Shown: positions 8,775 through 17,659 of the stretch, one piece after another
How positions within the stretch are numbered: position 1 is the stretch's first letter
Layout: every line of letters starts with the position of its first letter
From: Thermohalobaculum sp963721105
GTDB taxonomy: Bacteria > Pseudomonadota > Alphaproteobacteria > Rhodobacterales > Rhodobacteraceae
DNA: 64,000 nt
Assembly: GCA_963721105.1 (NCBI GenBank)
Contig: CAVRHY010000005.1
Span: 310,001-374,000 of the forward strand
Direction: 5' to 3'
The notes under the pieces: model-generated
Seen by the model: only the letters and a program-made list of their open reading frames with translations
What the model was told of the DNA's origin: nothing
Databases searched by the model: none
Made by a program: the position numbers and the translations under genes

Positions 8775-9329
8775 CTAGCCGCCTCCGCCCTCGCCGGCCA
8801 CGGCCTTGCCGAAGCGCGGCAGCGCCGCCTTCTTCAGCGCCGCCCGGGCGCGCCCGGGCGCCACGCCGGCGCCCGCCAGCACGGTCTCGACGATCTGCCC
8901 CATGGGCCCGGGCGAGACACTCAGCAGTTCCCAGAGAAAGCCGTCGGGGTGCCGCGCCTCGATCCCGTGCGCCGCCAGCGCCCGGCGCGGAAAGTCGCGG
9001 ACGTTGAAGGTGACCAGCGCGTCGGCCCCGCCCGCCACCGCCGCCGCAAGCACGTGCGCGTCGGCCGGGTCGGGCAGCCGGATCGCCGCCTCGACTGCCG
9101 GCGCCGCCTCGACCCGCGCCGCCGGAAAGCGCGCCGCCATGGCCGCCTGCGCCGCCACCGCCTCGTCCTCGGCGCCGAGGCCCTGCTTCGAGGCGATTGC
9201 GATACGCCACTCGTCGAAGACCCGCGCCGACCAGAGCGGCACGAGCAGCCCCGCATCGGCCGCGCCCAGCAGCAGCCTGCGGACAAGCGGCGGGTAGAGC
9301 ACGCAGGCGTCGAGGAAGGCGCGCGTCAT
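8775..9329 (-). CDS. PIN domain-containing protein
   Basis: A 184-residue PIN-fold protein from the ATG at 9329 (MTRAFLDACVLYPP). The first acidic residue of the PIN active site is in FLDACVLYP, further acidic positions in RLPDPADAHVLAAA and VTFNVRDFP, the order expected for a VapC-like Mg-dependent RNase. Its C-terminal extension (about 40 residues, GVAPGRARAALKKAALPRF) is typical of the longer chromosomal PIN proteins rather than short VapC toxins. No small antitoxin gene is adjacent: the upstream gene is an rRNA methyltransferase 137 bases away. Possible orphan toxin or a housekeeping nuclease. Confidence 0.8.
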   Translation of the reverse strand: MTRAFLDACVLYPPLVRRLLLGAADAGLLVPLWSARVFDEWRIAIASKQGLGAEDEAVAAQAAMAARFPAARVEAAPAVEAAIRLPDPADAHVLAAAVAGGADALVTFNVRDFPRRALAAHGIEARHPDGFLWELLSVSPGPMGQIVETVLAGAGVAPGRARAALKKAALPRFGKAVAGEGGGG

Positions 9330-9465
9330 CGCCCGCAAAGCCCCCCCGAGCCGCCGCGGCCCCCCGTCGCGGGGACGGAGATCTCGCGGACCGTGCGCTG
9401 CCCCCATCGCCGGCCGTGACGGCGGGCGCGCCCGAAGCCGTGGCGGCCGGGCGAGCGGCGGGCCA

Positions 9466-10719
9466 TCAGTCCAGCCGGAAGAACAGCGCCTTCAGGTACC
9501 CCGTCTCGGGCAGGCCGACATGCACCGGGTGGTCCGGTCCGGCGCGGCCCGAGCGGATCAGCGCGCCATCGCGCCCGGCCTTGCGCAGGCCCGCGACGCA
9601 GGCGCGGTGGAACGGCTCGACGCCGACCGCATGGCTGCACGAGCAGAGCGCCAGCAGGCCGCCCGGCGCCACCAGCGGCGCCGCCAGCCGGGCCAGCCGC
9701 TCGTAGGCGCGGAGCCCCGCCTGCACCGCCTGCTTCGCCGGCGCGAAGGCCGGCGGGTCGCAGACCACGATGTCGAACAACTCACCCTGCATCGCCTCCA
9801 GCGCGCGGAAGGCGTCGGACTGGCGGGCGTCGTAGCCCCCGGCCACGGCCATGCGGCCGGCGGCCTCGGTGGCCAGCGCCAGCGCCGGGGCCGAGCTGTC
9901 GACGGCCACGACTTGCGCGGCACCCCCGGCCAGCGCCGCCAGGCCAAACCCGCCGACATGCGCGAACACGTCCAGCACGCGCGCATCGCGGGCGATCCGC
10001 CGGGCGAAGGCGTGGTTCTCGCGCTGGTCGTAATAGAGCCCGGTCTTCTGCCCGCCCTCGACATCGGCCAGGTAGAGCGCGCCGTTCATCGGCACCTCGA
10101 CCGGCCCGTCCAGCCGACCGCGCACCACCTCGATGCGCTCGTCCAGCCCCTCCAGCGCGCGCACGCGCGAGGTCGCGTTGACGACCACCGTGGCGCAGCC
10201 GGTCGCCTGCACCAGCCCGTCGACCAGCGGCCCGAGCAGCCGATCTGCCCAGGCGGCGTTCGGCTGCACGACGGCGGTGTCGCCATAGCGGTCGACGACG
10301 ACCCCGGGCAGCCCGTCGCCCTCGGCGTGGACCAGCCGGTAGAACGGCCCGTCATAAAGCCGTTCGCGCAGCGCCAGCGCGCGCCGGAAGCGGGCGGCGA
10401 ACCAGTCTGCGTCGACCACCGCTTCGGGGTCTGCGTCGACCAGCCGCGCGGCAATCTGGCTGCCGGCATTGAAGGCCGCCAGCCCCAGCACGCGCTCGCC
10501 TTCGACCAGCCGCACCAGCGCGCCAGCCGCGATCTTCTTCGTCCGCCGGTCCATGGCCAGCTCGTCGGCAAACGCCCAGGGCGCGCCCTCGGCCAGCCGC
10601 CGCCCCTTGCCGGGGCGCAGCTTGACGGTGGGCCGCCCGGTGGCGCCGTCGCCGGAGCCGTCGACGGGGTCGACGTCGGCGCTGTCGACGGGACCCGCGG
10701 GATAATCAGGGCTGTGCAT
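9466..10719 (-). CDS. Class I rRNA methyltransferase with PUA domain (RlmI-like)
   Basis: A 417-residue SAM-dependent methyltransferase of the RlmI/YccW family. An N-terminal PUA domain (about 30-110: TVKLRPGKGRRL, PWAFADEL) precedes an RlmI-type central domain and a Rossmann methyltransferase domain with VLDVFAHVGGFG (SAM motif I) and FDIVVCDPPAFAP (DPPxF catalytic loop), and CSCSHAV with the conserved cysteines. RlmI makes m5C1962 in 23S rRNA. The start at 10719 has AGGGAGGCG upstream. The first 30 residues are Asp/Gly-rich and may be a disordered tail. Monocistronic or with the PIN gene downstream. Confidence 0.92.
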   Translation of the reverse strand: MHSPDYPAGPVDSADVDPVDGSGDGATGRPTVKLRPGKGRRLAEGAPWAFADELAMDRRTKKIAAGALVRLVEGERVLGLAAFNAGSQIAARLVDADPEAVVDADWFAARFRRALALRERLYDGPFYRLVHAEGDGLPGVVVDRYGDTAVVQPNAAWADRLLGPLVDGLVQATGCATVVVNATSRVRALEGLDERIEVVRGRLDGPVEVPMNGALYLADVEGGQKTGLYYDQRENHAFARRIARDARVLDVFAHVGGFGLAALAGGAAQVVAVDSSAPALALATEAAGRMAVAGGYDARQSDAFRALEAMQGELFDIVVCDPPAFAPAKQAVQAGLRAYERLARLAAPLVAPGGLLALCSCSHAVGVEPFHRACVAGLRKAGRDGALIRSGRAGPDHPVHVGLPETGYLKALFFRLD

Positions 10720-10758
10720 GCGCCTCCCTAGCCGGAACGGGCGTTCGGCGGAAGGGGA

Positions 10759-10983
10759 TCAGGCGCGGGCGGACATATGCGAGGGCATCCGGGCGGTGAC
10801 GCCGGCGGGGCGGCGAACGGCGATGCGCGCCCAGGCGGCGTGCAGCATCCGGCGCATGGCCTGGCCGCGCATCTCCTTCGCCCGCTCGACGATCGCCCGC
10901 GCCTCGGCAGCGGTGGCGAACTTAGCGGTCTGGGTCTCGTTCCGGGTCTCGGTCTCGATAAACATCGGTCTGTCCTGCATCAT
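10759..10983 (-). CDS. Small basic protein, unknown function (RSP_7527-like)
   Basis: A 74-residue open frame from ATG at 10983 (GGGAAGG upstream; ATGs at 10980 and 10965 are alternatives). The C-terminal half is helical and basic (EARAIVERAKEMRGQAM, RMLHAAWARI). Its shape resembles the short alphaproteobacterial RSP_7527 family, often found as small stand-alone genes, but I cannot confirm this from sequence alone. The ATG-rich start and strong frame make it a credible gene. Confidence 0.5.
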   Translation of the reverse strand: MMQDRPMFIETETRNETQTAKFATAAEARAIVERAKEMRGQAMRRMLHAAWARIAVRRPAGVTARMPSHMSARA

Positions 10984-11462
10984 GGGGCCTTCCCGGCCCC
11001 CGGGGAGTACGCAGGTAGGCATCCCCCCGCCGCAGAGCACCGTCGCGAACGCAAGCCGGGTTGCCGTGCCCGTCAAACCTGCGCGGCCACCCCGCCACGC
11101 TCCATCCTCCCGACCCCGGCGGTCCGCCCCGCCGACCGCGACTCGGGGCGGCCGTCAAGAGTGCTCAGCACCGGCGCAGCCGGCCCGCCCTTGACGGCCG
11201 CCGCGACTCGCAGAACGATCGCGCCCGGCCCGACCCGAGGTCGGGCCTTTCCCAGCCCTCCTTCTTTACCGGGCTTCCACCAGCGCTTGCCCGGAGAGCG
11301 CGCGCACCGGAGCCCCCTGCGGCCTCGGCCGAAAGCGGCGCCTTGGCGCCGTGGCAGGCCGAGACAGGGCGCATGCGGGCGCAGCCCGCATTCCGCCTGC
11401 TTCACCCGTACCCGAGAGACAGCGGCCTGCCGGACCCCGCGCGCGGCGGGACCGCGTTTCAT
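10984..11462. other. 480-base intergenic region with nested inverted repeats
   Basis: No credible gene. It contains a 12-bp inverted repeat GCGGCCGTCAAG (11148-11159) and CTTGACGGCCGC (11190-11201) whose 30-base loop itself holds CCGGCGCAGCCGG, and, 25 bases on, a perfect hairpin GGCCCGACC-CGA-GGTCGGGCC at 11227-11247 followed by TTT on the plus strand. The region lies downstream of the sarcosine oxidase genes (minus strand), so it could contain their 3' transcript end. Confidence 0.6.
11227..11250 (+). terminator. Hairpin, possible terminator
   Basis: Perfect 9-bp stem, 3-base loop, followed by a short T-run on the plus strand. Genes on both sides are on the minus strand, so if it acts it probably works as a transcript-end stem downstream of soxG; the T-run is on the wrong strand for a classical terminator. 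Confidence 0.35.
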
Positions 11463-12038
11463 TCAGAGGCCGATTTCCGATCCCGGCCGCGCCGCGTCCT
11501 CCAGCCAGGCGACCAGGTGGTGCGCGTAGCTGCGGAAGGCGACGACCTCCCAGGTCTCGGCGTCGAGGCGCCAGAACGCCACCGCGACGCCGCCCAGGTG
11601 CGTCCGCCGGGCGCTGCCGGGCGGAAAGGCGCGATCCGACAGGTCCGGGGGCGCGCCCTTGGCCAGCACCTCGCCGACCGCCGGGCCGGTCAGGCGCAGC
11701 ACGGTGCGAGCGTCCGACATGTCGAGCGCCAGGTGATGCTCGCCGTCCAGCGCCTCGCCCAGCCGCGCCATCGTGTCGCCGGCCTCGGCGTAGGGCACCA
11801 GCAGCAGCAGCTCGTCAGGCGCCATCCAGACGGCGGCGCGTCCGTCCGCGACACCGTCCTCGCGCGCGACCTGCCAGACGCCCGGCACCTCGACCCCGGC
11901 GAATTCCTTCACGGCGCCCGCGACTGCCGGGTTGCCAAGATCGCCCTTCAGCGCCACCTGGCCGCGCAGCCCGGTGTCCTCGATGCCGATGTAGCCGGGG
12001 GCGCGGCGGCCCTCGAGGGCAGAGACGGCGTCAGGCAT
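11463..12038 (-). CDS. soxG: Sarcosine oxidase subunit gamma
   Basis: A 191-residue protein matching the gamma subunit of heterotetrameric sarcosine oxidase, the small subunit with a GcvT-like fold that packs on the alpha subunit. Seen: LRGQVALKGDL near residue 24, the SDART(V)LRLTGP segment (about 108-117) and the AHHLVAWLED C-terminus. The start at 12038 overlaps the soxA stop by 8 bases and uses GGGGGAG as ribosome site, so translation is coupled. Together with soxB, soxD and soxA it would oxidatively demethylate sarcosine to glycine, passing the carbon to tetrahydrofolate as methylene-THF. Confidence 0.93.
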   Translation of the reverse strand: MPDAVSALEGRRAPGYIGIEDTGLRGQVALKGDLGNPAVAGAVKEFAGVEVPGVWQVAREDGVADGRAAVWMAPDELLLLVPYAEAGDTMARLGEALDGEHHLALDMSDARTVLRLTGPAVGEVLAKGAPPDLSDRAFPPGSARRTHLGGVAVAFWRLDAETWEVVAFRSYAHHLVAWLEDAARPGSEIGL

Positions 12039-15003
12039 CCTGCTTCTCCCCCGCCCTGTCGTAGAAGACCGGGTCGACGATCTCGGCCCGGATGACCTTG
12101 CCCCCGCCGACCGGGAACTCCAGCCACTCGCCCGAGCGCGACAGCCCGTCCTCGACCAGCCCCATCGCGATCGAGCGCTCCAGCGTCGGCGAGAAATAGG
12201 TCGAGGTCACGTGCCCGATCGTCTCCATCGCGACATGCTCGCGCACCCGCTTCACGGCGTGCGCGCCATCCGGCAGCACCACCGAGGGGTCCTCGGTGCG
12301 CAGCCCGACCAGCTGCTTGCGCCCGCGCCGCGTCAGGTCGGCGCGCTCCTGCGCGCGCTTGCCGATGAAGTCGGCCTTCTTCTTCGAGACCGCCCAGCCG
12401 AGGTTCAGGTCCTGTGGCGTGACGGTGCCGTCCGTCTCGTCGCCGATCATGATGAACCCCTTCTCGGCGCGCATGACGTGCAGCGCCTCGGTGCCGTAGG
12501 GCATGACGCCGTGCGCCTGGCCGGCGGCCAGCAGCGCCTCCCACAACGCCATGCCGTAGCCGGCCGGCGTGGCGATCTCGTAGGACAGCTCGCCCGAGAA
12601 CGAGATGCGGAAGATGCGCACCGGGCAGCCGGCCACCTGTCCCTCGACGAAGGCCATGAACGGCAGCGCCTCGCCCGAGATGTCGAGGTCGGTCCCGGCG
12701 CCCTCCAGCAGCTTGCGGGCGTTCGGGCCGACGACGCCGATCTGCGCCCACTGGTCGGTGACGTTGGCGGTGTAGACCTGGAAATCCCACCACTCGGTCT
12801 GCAACCATTCTTCAAGGTGCGCATGCACCCGGTCAGAGCCGCCGGAGGTCGTGTGGCAGAGGAACGAGTCCTCCGACAGCCGCACCACCACGCCGTCGTC
12901 GAACAGGAACCCGTTCTCGTTGCACATCAGCCCGTAGCGGCAGCGCCCCGGCTTCAGCGTCGACATCATGTTGGTGTAGATCAGGTCCAGGAACCTGCCC
13001 GCGTCCGGCCCCTTGACGATCAGCTTGCCCAGCGTCGAGGCGTCGAGCAGCCCCACCTTCCGGCGCGCGTTCAGGATCTCGCGCGTCACCGCGGCGTGGC
13101 GGTCCTCGCCGGGGCGGCGATAGCAGAACGGTCGGCGCCAGTCGCCGACCGGCTCCCAGTCGGCGCCGTTGGCGTCGGACCAGGCGTGGATGGGCGAGCG
13201 GCGGACCGGCTTGAACAGCGCCCCCTTCGCCTGCCCCGTGATCGCGCCAAAGCTGATCGGCGTGTAGGGCGGGCGGAAGGTCGTCGTCCCGACCTCGGGC
13301 ACCGGCACGCCGCGCTCGTCGGCCAGGATCGCCAGGCCATTGATGTTGCTCGTCTTGCCCTGGTCGGTCGCCATGCCCAGCGTCGTGTAGCGCTTGGCGT
13401 GCTCGACGCTCTCGTAACCCTCGCGCGCCGCCAGCCGCACATCGGCCGCCGTCACGTCGTTCTGGAAATCGACGAAGTGCTTCGTGCCATGCGCGTAAGC
13501 CCCGCGCGCCGGCGAGAACCAGAACGGCTCCAGCGGCGCCTCCTCCGGCGCCTCGACCGCCACGCCGGGCAGAATGTCCGCCGTCCGCAGCGCCCCGTCG
13601 GCGGCGCCGACGCATGTCGCCATCGCCTCGCCGTCCGCGCCCAGCGGCGGGCGGTCGTGGTCGGGGCGGAACATCGCGCCCGCCTCGTCCCAGCGCAGCT
13701 TGCCGGCGCAGTGCGACCAGAGGTGGACGGCCGGGCTCCAGCCGCCCGAAACGGCCACCAGGTCGCACTCGATCCGCTCGGCCGTGCCGCCCAGCCCGCC
13801 CGAGCCGGTCAGCCGCCCGACCTGCACCGCCTCGACGCGGCGCCGACCCTCGGCGTGGTCAATGGCGTGCCCGGCGCGCACCGGGATGCCGAGCGCGCGC
13901 ACCCGCTCGGGCAGCGCGCCCGCGGCCTCGCGCCGCGTGTCGAGCACGGCCGCCACCGTCGCCCCGGCCTCGGCCAGCGCCAGCGCGGTGCGATAGGCGT
14001 CATCGTTGTTGGCGAAGACCACCGCCCGCTGCCCGGGCAGCACGCTCCAGAGGCGCACATAATCGCGCACCGCCGAGGCCAGCATCACCCCCGGCATGTC
14101 GTTGTTGGCAAAGACCAGCGGCCGCTCCAGCGCGCCGGTCGCCAGCACGATCCGCCTGGCCCGCACCCGCCACAGCCGGTGGCGCGGCGCGCCGGGCGTG
14201 CCCGGCCGGTGGTCGGCGACGCGCTCGTAGACCAGCGCATAGCCGTGGTCGTAGAGCCCCGAGGCCATCGCGCGGGCTCGCAGGCGGACGTTCTCCATCG
14301 CCTCCAGCGCGTCGACCTGCGCGCGCACCCAGTCAGGCCCGTCCTGCCCGTCGATGCGGTCGCCGTCGACCAGCGCGCGGCCGCCCCAGTGCGCCGCCTG
14401 CTCGACCAGCAGCACCTCGCCGCCCTGCTCCGCCGCCGCGCGCGCCGCCGCCAGACCGGCGATGCCGCCGCCCACCACCAGCGTGTCGACATGGACGTGG
14501 ACGTGCTCGTAGCGGTCTGGGTCGGCCTGTTTCGGCGCCCGGCCGAGGCCGGCGGCGCGGCGGATCAGCGGCTCGTAGACGTGCTTCCACGCCTGCCGCG
14601 GGTGGATGAAGGTCTTGTAGTAGAAGCCTGCCGGGAACACCGGCGCCAGCTTGGACAGCCAGTTCGTGACCACCCCGACATCGGTCTCGAGGCTGGGCCA
14701 GCGGTTTTGCGAGGCGGCCACCAGCCCCTCGTGCAGCGCCGTCGTCGTCGCCCTCTGATTCGGCTCGTACCGGCCGCCCTCGCCCACGCCCATCAGCGCG
14801 TTCGGCTCCTCGGCGCCGGACGCCAGGATGCCGCGCGGCCGATGGTACTTGAACGACCGACCGACCAGCACGCGGTCGTTCGCCAGCAGCGCCGAGGCCA
14901 GCGTGTCGCCCGCGAACCCCGACAGGCGCGTGCCGTCGAAGGTGAACGACACCGGCCGGTCGCGGTCGAGCAGCAGGCCGCCCCTGTCCAGGCGCGCGCT
15001 CAT
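12031..15003 (-). CDS. soxA: Sarcosine oxidase subunit alpha
   Basis: A 990-residue alpha subunit of usual size. Order of domains: N-terminal 2Fe-2S-type fold without obvious cluster cysteines (about 1-100, FKYHRPRGI), Rossmann dinucleotide site (LVVGGGIAGLAAARA near 165) that binds NAD+, a central region with VFANNDDAYRTALALAEAG, and a C-terminal GcvT-type aminomethyltransferase half (about 600-990) with LIYTNMMSTL, ENGFLFDDGV and CHTTSGG that binds tetrahydrofolate. ATG at 15003 overlaps the soxD stop (ATGA). No indels, unlike many neighbours. Cytoplasmic enzyme of creatine/choline-derived sarcosine use. Confidence 0.97.
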   Translation of the reverse strand: MSARLDRGGLLLDRDRPVSFTFDGTRLSGFAGDTLASALLANDRVLVGRSFKYHRPRGILASGAEEPNALMGVGEGGRYEPNQRATTTALHEGLVAASQNRWPSLETDVGVVTNWLSKLAPVFPAGFYYKTFIHPRQAWKHVYEPLIRRAAGLGRAPKQADPDRYEHVHVHVDTLVVGGGIAGLAAARAAAEQGGEVLLVEQAAHWGGRALVDGDRIDGQDGPDWVRAQVDALEAMENVRLRARAMASGLYDHGYALVYERVADHRPGTPGAPRHRLWRVRARRIVLATGALERPLVFANNDMPGVMLASAVRDYVRLWSVLPGQRAVVFANNDDAYRTALALAEAGATVAAVLDTRREAAGALPERVRALGIPVRAGHAIDHAEGRRRVEAVQVGRLTGSGGLGGTAERIECDLVAVSGGWSPAVHLWSHCAGKLRWDEAGAMFRPDHDRPPLGADGEAMATCVGAADGALRTADILPGVAVEAPEEAPLEPFWFSPARGAYAHGTKHFVDFQNDVTAADVRLAAREGYESVEHAKRYTTLGMATDQGKTSNINGLAILADERGVPVPEVGTTTFRPPYTPISFGAITGQAKGALFKPVRRSPIHAWSDANGADWEPVGDWRRPFCYRRPGEDRHAAVTREILNARRKVGLLDASTLGKLIVKGPDAGRFLDLIYTNMMSTLKPGRCRYGLMCNENGFLFDDGVVVRLSEDSFLCHTTSGGSDRVHAHLEEWLQTEWWDFQVYTANVTDQWAQIGVVGPNARKLLEGAGTDLDISGEALPFMAFVEGQVAGCPVRIFRISFSGELSYEIATPAGYGMALWEALLAAGQAHGVMPYGTEALHVMRAEKGFIMIGDETDGTVTPQDLNLGWAVSKKKADFIGKRAQERADLTRRGRKQLVGLRTEDPSVVLPDGAHAVKRVREHVAMETIGHVTSTYFSPTLERSIAMGLVEDGLSRSGEWLEFPVGGGKVIRAEIVDPVFYDRAGEKQDA

Positions 15004-15317
15004 GGCTGCCACCCCGGCCGGCGGGTCCTGATTCGCTCGATCAGCTCGGCCGGCGGCTCGGTGGTCTGGGCGGAGTAGGTGCCGAACACTTCCAGCGTCG
15101 CCGTGCAGCGCGCGGCGTGGAACCACTTGCCGCAGCCATAGGCGTGGCGCCAGCGCTCGAAGTGCACGCCCCGCGGGTTGCGGCGCTCGAAGAGGTAGGC
15201 GGTAAACTCCTCGTCCGAGGACCCCGGCGCGAAGCGTTTCAGGTGGGCTTCGCCGCCCGCGACGAGCTCGGTCTCGGCGCAGTCGGCGCCGCAGTTCGGA
15301 CATCTGAGCTGGAGCAT
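15000..15317 (-). CDS. soxD: Sarcosine oxidase subunit delta
   Basis: A 105-residue delta subunit that binds one zinc ion: CPNCGADC at the N-terminus (residues 6-12) and YGCGKWFHAARC (about 60-71) supply the Cys/His ligands. EFTAYLFERRNPRG is the family signature. It overlaps soxA by the ATGA stop/start. The upstream ribosome site is weak (GGGGGT). It is the first gene of the soxDAG block; soxB lies 830 bases further upstream. Confidence 0.95.
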   Translation of the reverse strand: MLQLRCPNCGADCAETELVAGGEAHLKRFAPGSSDEEFTAYLFERRNPRGVHFERWRHAYGCGKWFHAARCTATLEVFGTYSAQTTEPPAELIERIRTRRPGWQP

Positions 15318-15485
15318 CGGCTTACCCCCGAACTCGGTGCTATCGGTCGCGGGGGCGTCTTCGCACAGGCGGGCGGGGATCGAAAGCCGCGAGGCGTCGC
15401 AAAACGGCCATTCTGCGACGTGCCGCGCCGGGGCGACCCGGGGCCGCAGGGGCGACGGGCGCGCGGGCGCCGCCGGTCGCAGAGA

Positions 15486-15512
15486 CCGCCGCGCCGTGAT
15501 ACGGCGCGGCGG
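15486..15512 (-). terminator. Perfect 12-bp hairpin after the small membrane-protein gene
   Basis: CCGCCGCGCCGT-GAT-ACGGCGCGGCGG, 47 bases downstream of the stop of the 112-residue gene on the minus strand. No T-run follows, but in a genome this GC-rich a bare stem of this strength may still end or stabilise the transcript before soxD. Confidence 0.5.
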
Positions 15513-15558
15513 ATGCAGGTTCCAGGGGCGCGCCGTGGCAACGGCGCGGGGCGGAAGG

Positions 15559-15897
15559 TCAGTTCTGCGCGGGCGCGGCGGGAGCCGGCTCTGCCGGCGC
15601 GGCCGGGGTCGTCTCGGCCGGGGTCGTCTCGGCCGGCGCGGCGGGGGCCGTCTTGATCTCGACGTTGTTCTCGACGGGTGCCGCGGGCACCGCCACGACA
15701 GGCGTCTGGTCCTGGGTCGAGACCCCGACGGTATCGACGTCGCCGCCCGTGAAGCCGCCGCCCCAGAAGACCAGGGCGATCAGCGCGACCGCGACCACGA
15801 GGCCGCCCACGATGAAGGCCATCGTCGTGCCGCCGCCGGTGCGCCGTTCGCGCTCGACATAGGTGTTGGTGTGACTCTCTCGGCGTTCGGGTTCCAT
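15559..15897 (-). CDS. Small single-span membrane protein with Ala/Pro-rich tail
   Basis: A 112-residue protein, not recognised. A charged N-terminus (RRESHTNTYVERERR) is followed by one transmembrane helix (about 26-46, MAFIVGGLVVAVALIALVFW) and a tail of about 60 residues dominated by Ala, Pro, Thr and Glu with the unit AETTP repeated. Topology would put the tail in the periplasm. The start at 15897 has AAGGATC upstream. It interrupts the soxB-soxDAG order and ends at a strong hairpin, so it probably has its own transcript. Low-complexity tail and position suggest a recent insertion or a cell-envelope protein unrelated to sarcosine. Confidence 0.7.
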   Translation of the reverse strand: MEPERRESHTNTYVERERRTGGGTTMAFIVGGLVVAVALIALVFWGGGFTGGDVDTVGVSTQDQTPVVAVPAAPVENNVEIKTAPAAPAETTPAETTPAAPAEPAPAAPAQN

Positions 15898-16150
15898 TTA
15901 AGCGATCCTTCTGCTGAATACCGGGGAGCCGGGGAACCCTTCGAAGTCACTGAACTCGCGGGAATCTACCGGCCCCGGAACGCGCCATGAACGCCGGCCG
16001 GAAAGGATCGTTCCGCGCAGGCCCCGGCGGGACTGGCATCGCGTCGCTCGCGGCGAGGATCTGCGCCGATGCGATTCGAGGGCCGCCTTTCGCTCGCGCG
16101 TCGATCCGCGCGCGCGTTGATCCGGGGCCGGAATATCGGCGTGGCCGGCC

Positions 16151-17395
16151 TCAGTGCGCCACTGCCGCCGCCACGCTCTCGTCGATCATTCGGCCCTCGG
16201 CGAAACGCTCCAGCCCGAACGGCCCCGCCACGTCGTCCTGCCCGTTGGCCAGCATCGAGGCGGTCGCCCAGCCGCTGCCCGGAATCGCCTTGAAGCCACC
16301 CGTGCCCCAGCCGCAGTTCAGGTAGATGCCCTCGACCGGCGCCGGGCCGATGATCGGCGAGCGGTCGCCGGTGATGTCGACGATGCCGCCCCAGTGCCGC
16401 AGCATCTTCAGCCGCGAGATGATGGGGAAGGTCTCGCAGAGCGCCCGCACGGTCTCCTCGATGTGGTGGAACGACCCGCGCTGCGTGTAGGCGTTGTAGC
16501 TGTCGGTGCCGCCGCCGATGACCAGCTCGCCCTTGTCGGACTGGCTCATGTAGCCGTGCACCGTGTTCGCCATGACGACGATGTCCATGACGGGCTTGAT
16601 CGGCTCGCTGACCAGCGCCTGCAGCGGCACCGATTCGATCGGCAGTCGGAACCCCGCCATGTCGGCCAGCACGCTGGCGCTGCCGGCGACCACCATGCAG
16701 AGCTTGTCGCAGCCGATCTCGCCCTTCGTCGTCTGCACGCCGGTCACGCGGCCGCCCTCGACGTCGACGCCCGTCACCTCGCATTGCTGGATGATGTCGA
16801 CGCCCAGGTCCGAGGCCGCGCGCGCGTAGCCCCAGGCCACCGCGTCGTGGCGCGCCGTGCCGCCGCGCGGCTGCCAGAGGCCGCCCAGCACGGGATAGCG
16901 CGGCCCGTCCAGCTCGATGATCGGGCACACCTTCTTGACGAAGGCCGGGTCGACCAGCTGCGACCTGATACCGGCGGCGCGGTTGGCGTGCGCCGTGCGC
17001 TTCCAGGCGCGCAGCTCGTGCTCGGTCTGGGCCAGCATCAGGACGCCGCGCGGGCTGAACATGATGTTGAAGTTCAGCTTCTGGCTCAGTTCCTCGTAGA
17101 GCCCGCGCGACAGCTCGTAGATCGCCGCCGAGGGCGGCTGCAGGTAGTTCGAGCGGATGATCGTCGTGTTCCGCCCGGTGTTGCCGCCGCCCAGCCACCC
17201 CTTCTCCAGCACCGCGATGTCGCGGATGCCGTGATTCTTCGCCAGGTAGTATGCGGTGGCCAGCCCGTGCCCGCCGCCGCCGACGATAATCACCTGATAG
17301 CGCCGGCGCGGCTCGGGGCTGCGCCAGGCGCGCTCCCACCCGGTGTGGTAGCCGAGCGCCTGGCGGGCCAGCGCGAAGGCGGAATAGCGTTTCAT
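16151..17395 (-). CDS. soxB: Sarcosine oxidase subunit beta
   Basis: A 414-residue beta subunit, the DAO-fold flavoprotein that carries out sarcosine oxidation. Seen: QVIIVGGGGHGLATAYYLA (FAD Rossmann motif, about 33-51), GWLGGGNTGRNTTIIRSNY (flavin-site segment) and WGGIVDITGDRSPIIGP near the C-terminus, all diagnostic of SoxB. ATG at 17395 has GGGAGAG seven bases upstream. It is separated from soxD by a small membrane-protein gene, and from ccmI (divergent) by 264 bases that carry an 11-bp tandem direct repeat close to the start. Confidence 0.96.
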   Translation of the reverse strand: MKRYSAFALARQALGYHTGWERAWRSPEPRRRYQVIIVGGGGHGLATAYYLAKNHGIRDIAVLEKGWLGGGNTGRNTTIIRSNYLQPPSAAIYELSRGLYEELSQKLNFNIMFSPRGVLMLAQTEHELRAWKRTAHANRAAGIRSQLVDPAFVKKVCPIIELDGPRYPVLGGLWQPRGGTARHDAVAWGYARAASDLGVDIIQQCEVTGVDVEGGRVTGVQTTKGEIGCDKLCMVVAGSASVLADMAGFRLPIESVPLQALVSEPIKPVMDIVVMANTVHGYMSQSDKGELVIGGGTDSYNAYTQRGSFHHIEETVRALCETFPIISRLKMLRHWGGIVDITGDRSPIIGPAPVEGIYLNCGWGTGGFKAIPGSGWATASMLANGQDDVAGPFGLERFAEGRMIDESVAAAVAH

Positions 17396-17429
17396 CGGCG
17401 ACTCTCCCGGCCATCGGATCGCGGCGCGA

Positions 17430-17451
17430 TGCATCGACGCTGCATCGACGC
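17430..17451. repeat. Tandem 11-bp direct repeat upstream of soxB
   Basis: TGCATCGACGC occurs twice head to tail at 17430-17440 and 17441-17451, about 35 bases upstream of the soxB start codon in the divergent soxB/ccmI region. Spacing of one helical turn would suit a regulator bound side by side, but no function is known. Confidence 0.4.
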
Positions 17452-17659
17452 GGGGGACCCTACCCGACGGGCCGGGGCGGGTGCACGCGAATCCGCCCCT
17501 TCGCGCCCGGGCCGCGACATCGGCCGCCGCCTCGGGGCCGGGCGGGGGGCCGGGCGGGCGGCTGGGGCCGGTGGTCAGGCGTGACGCAGCCGTGACCCCG
17601 CGGCAGTTGCGCGGCAATCGGCCGGGTTCTAGGTAGGGCGCGGGGCATGCGGGGTGACG

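Noticed and set aside
8775..9329. A VapBC toxin-antitoxin pair
   Set aside because: The PIN protein has the long form and no antitoxin gene fits in the 137 bases before it or the 30 bases after it.
12211..15078. A 955-codon open frame on the plus strand across the soxA gene
   Set aside because: It is the antisense frame of soxA: no stop codons because of GC-rich codons, composition rich in Arg, Gln and Ala, and no domain. soxA on the other strand is unmistakable.
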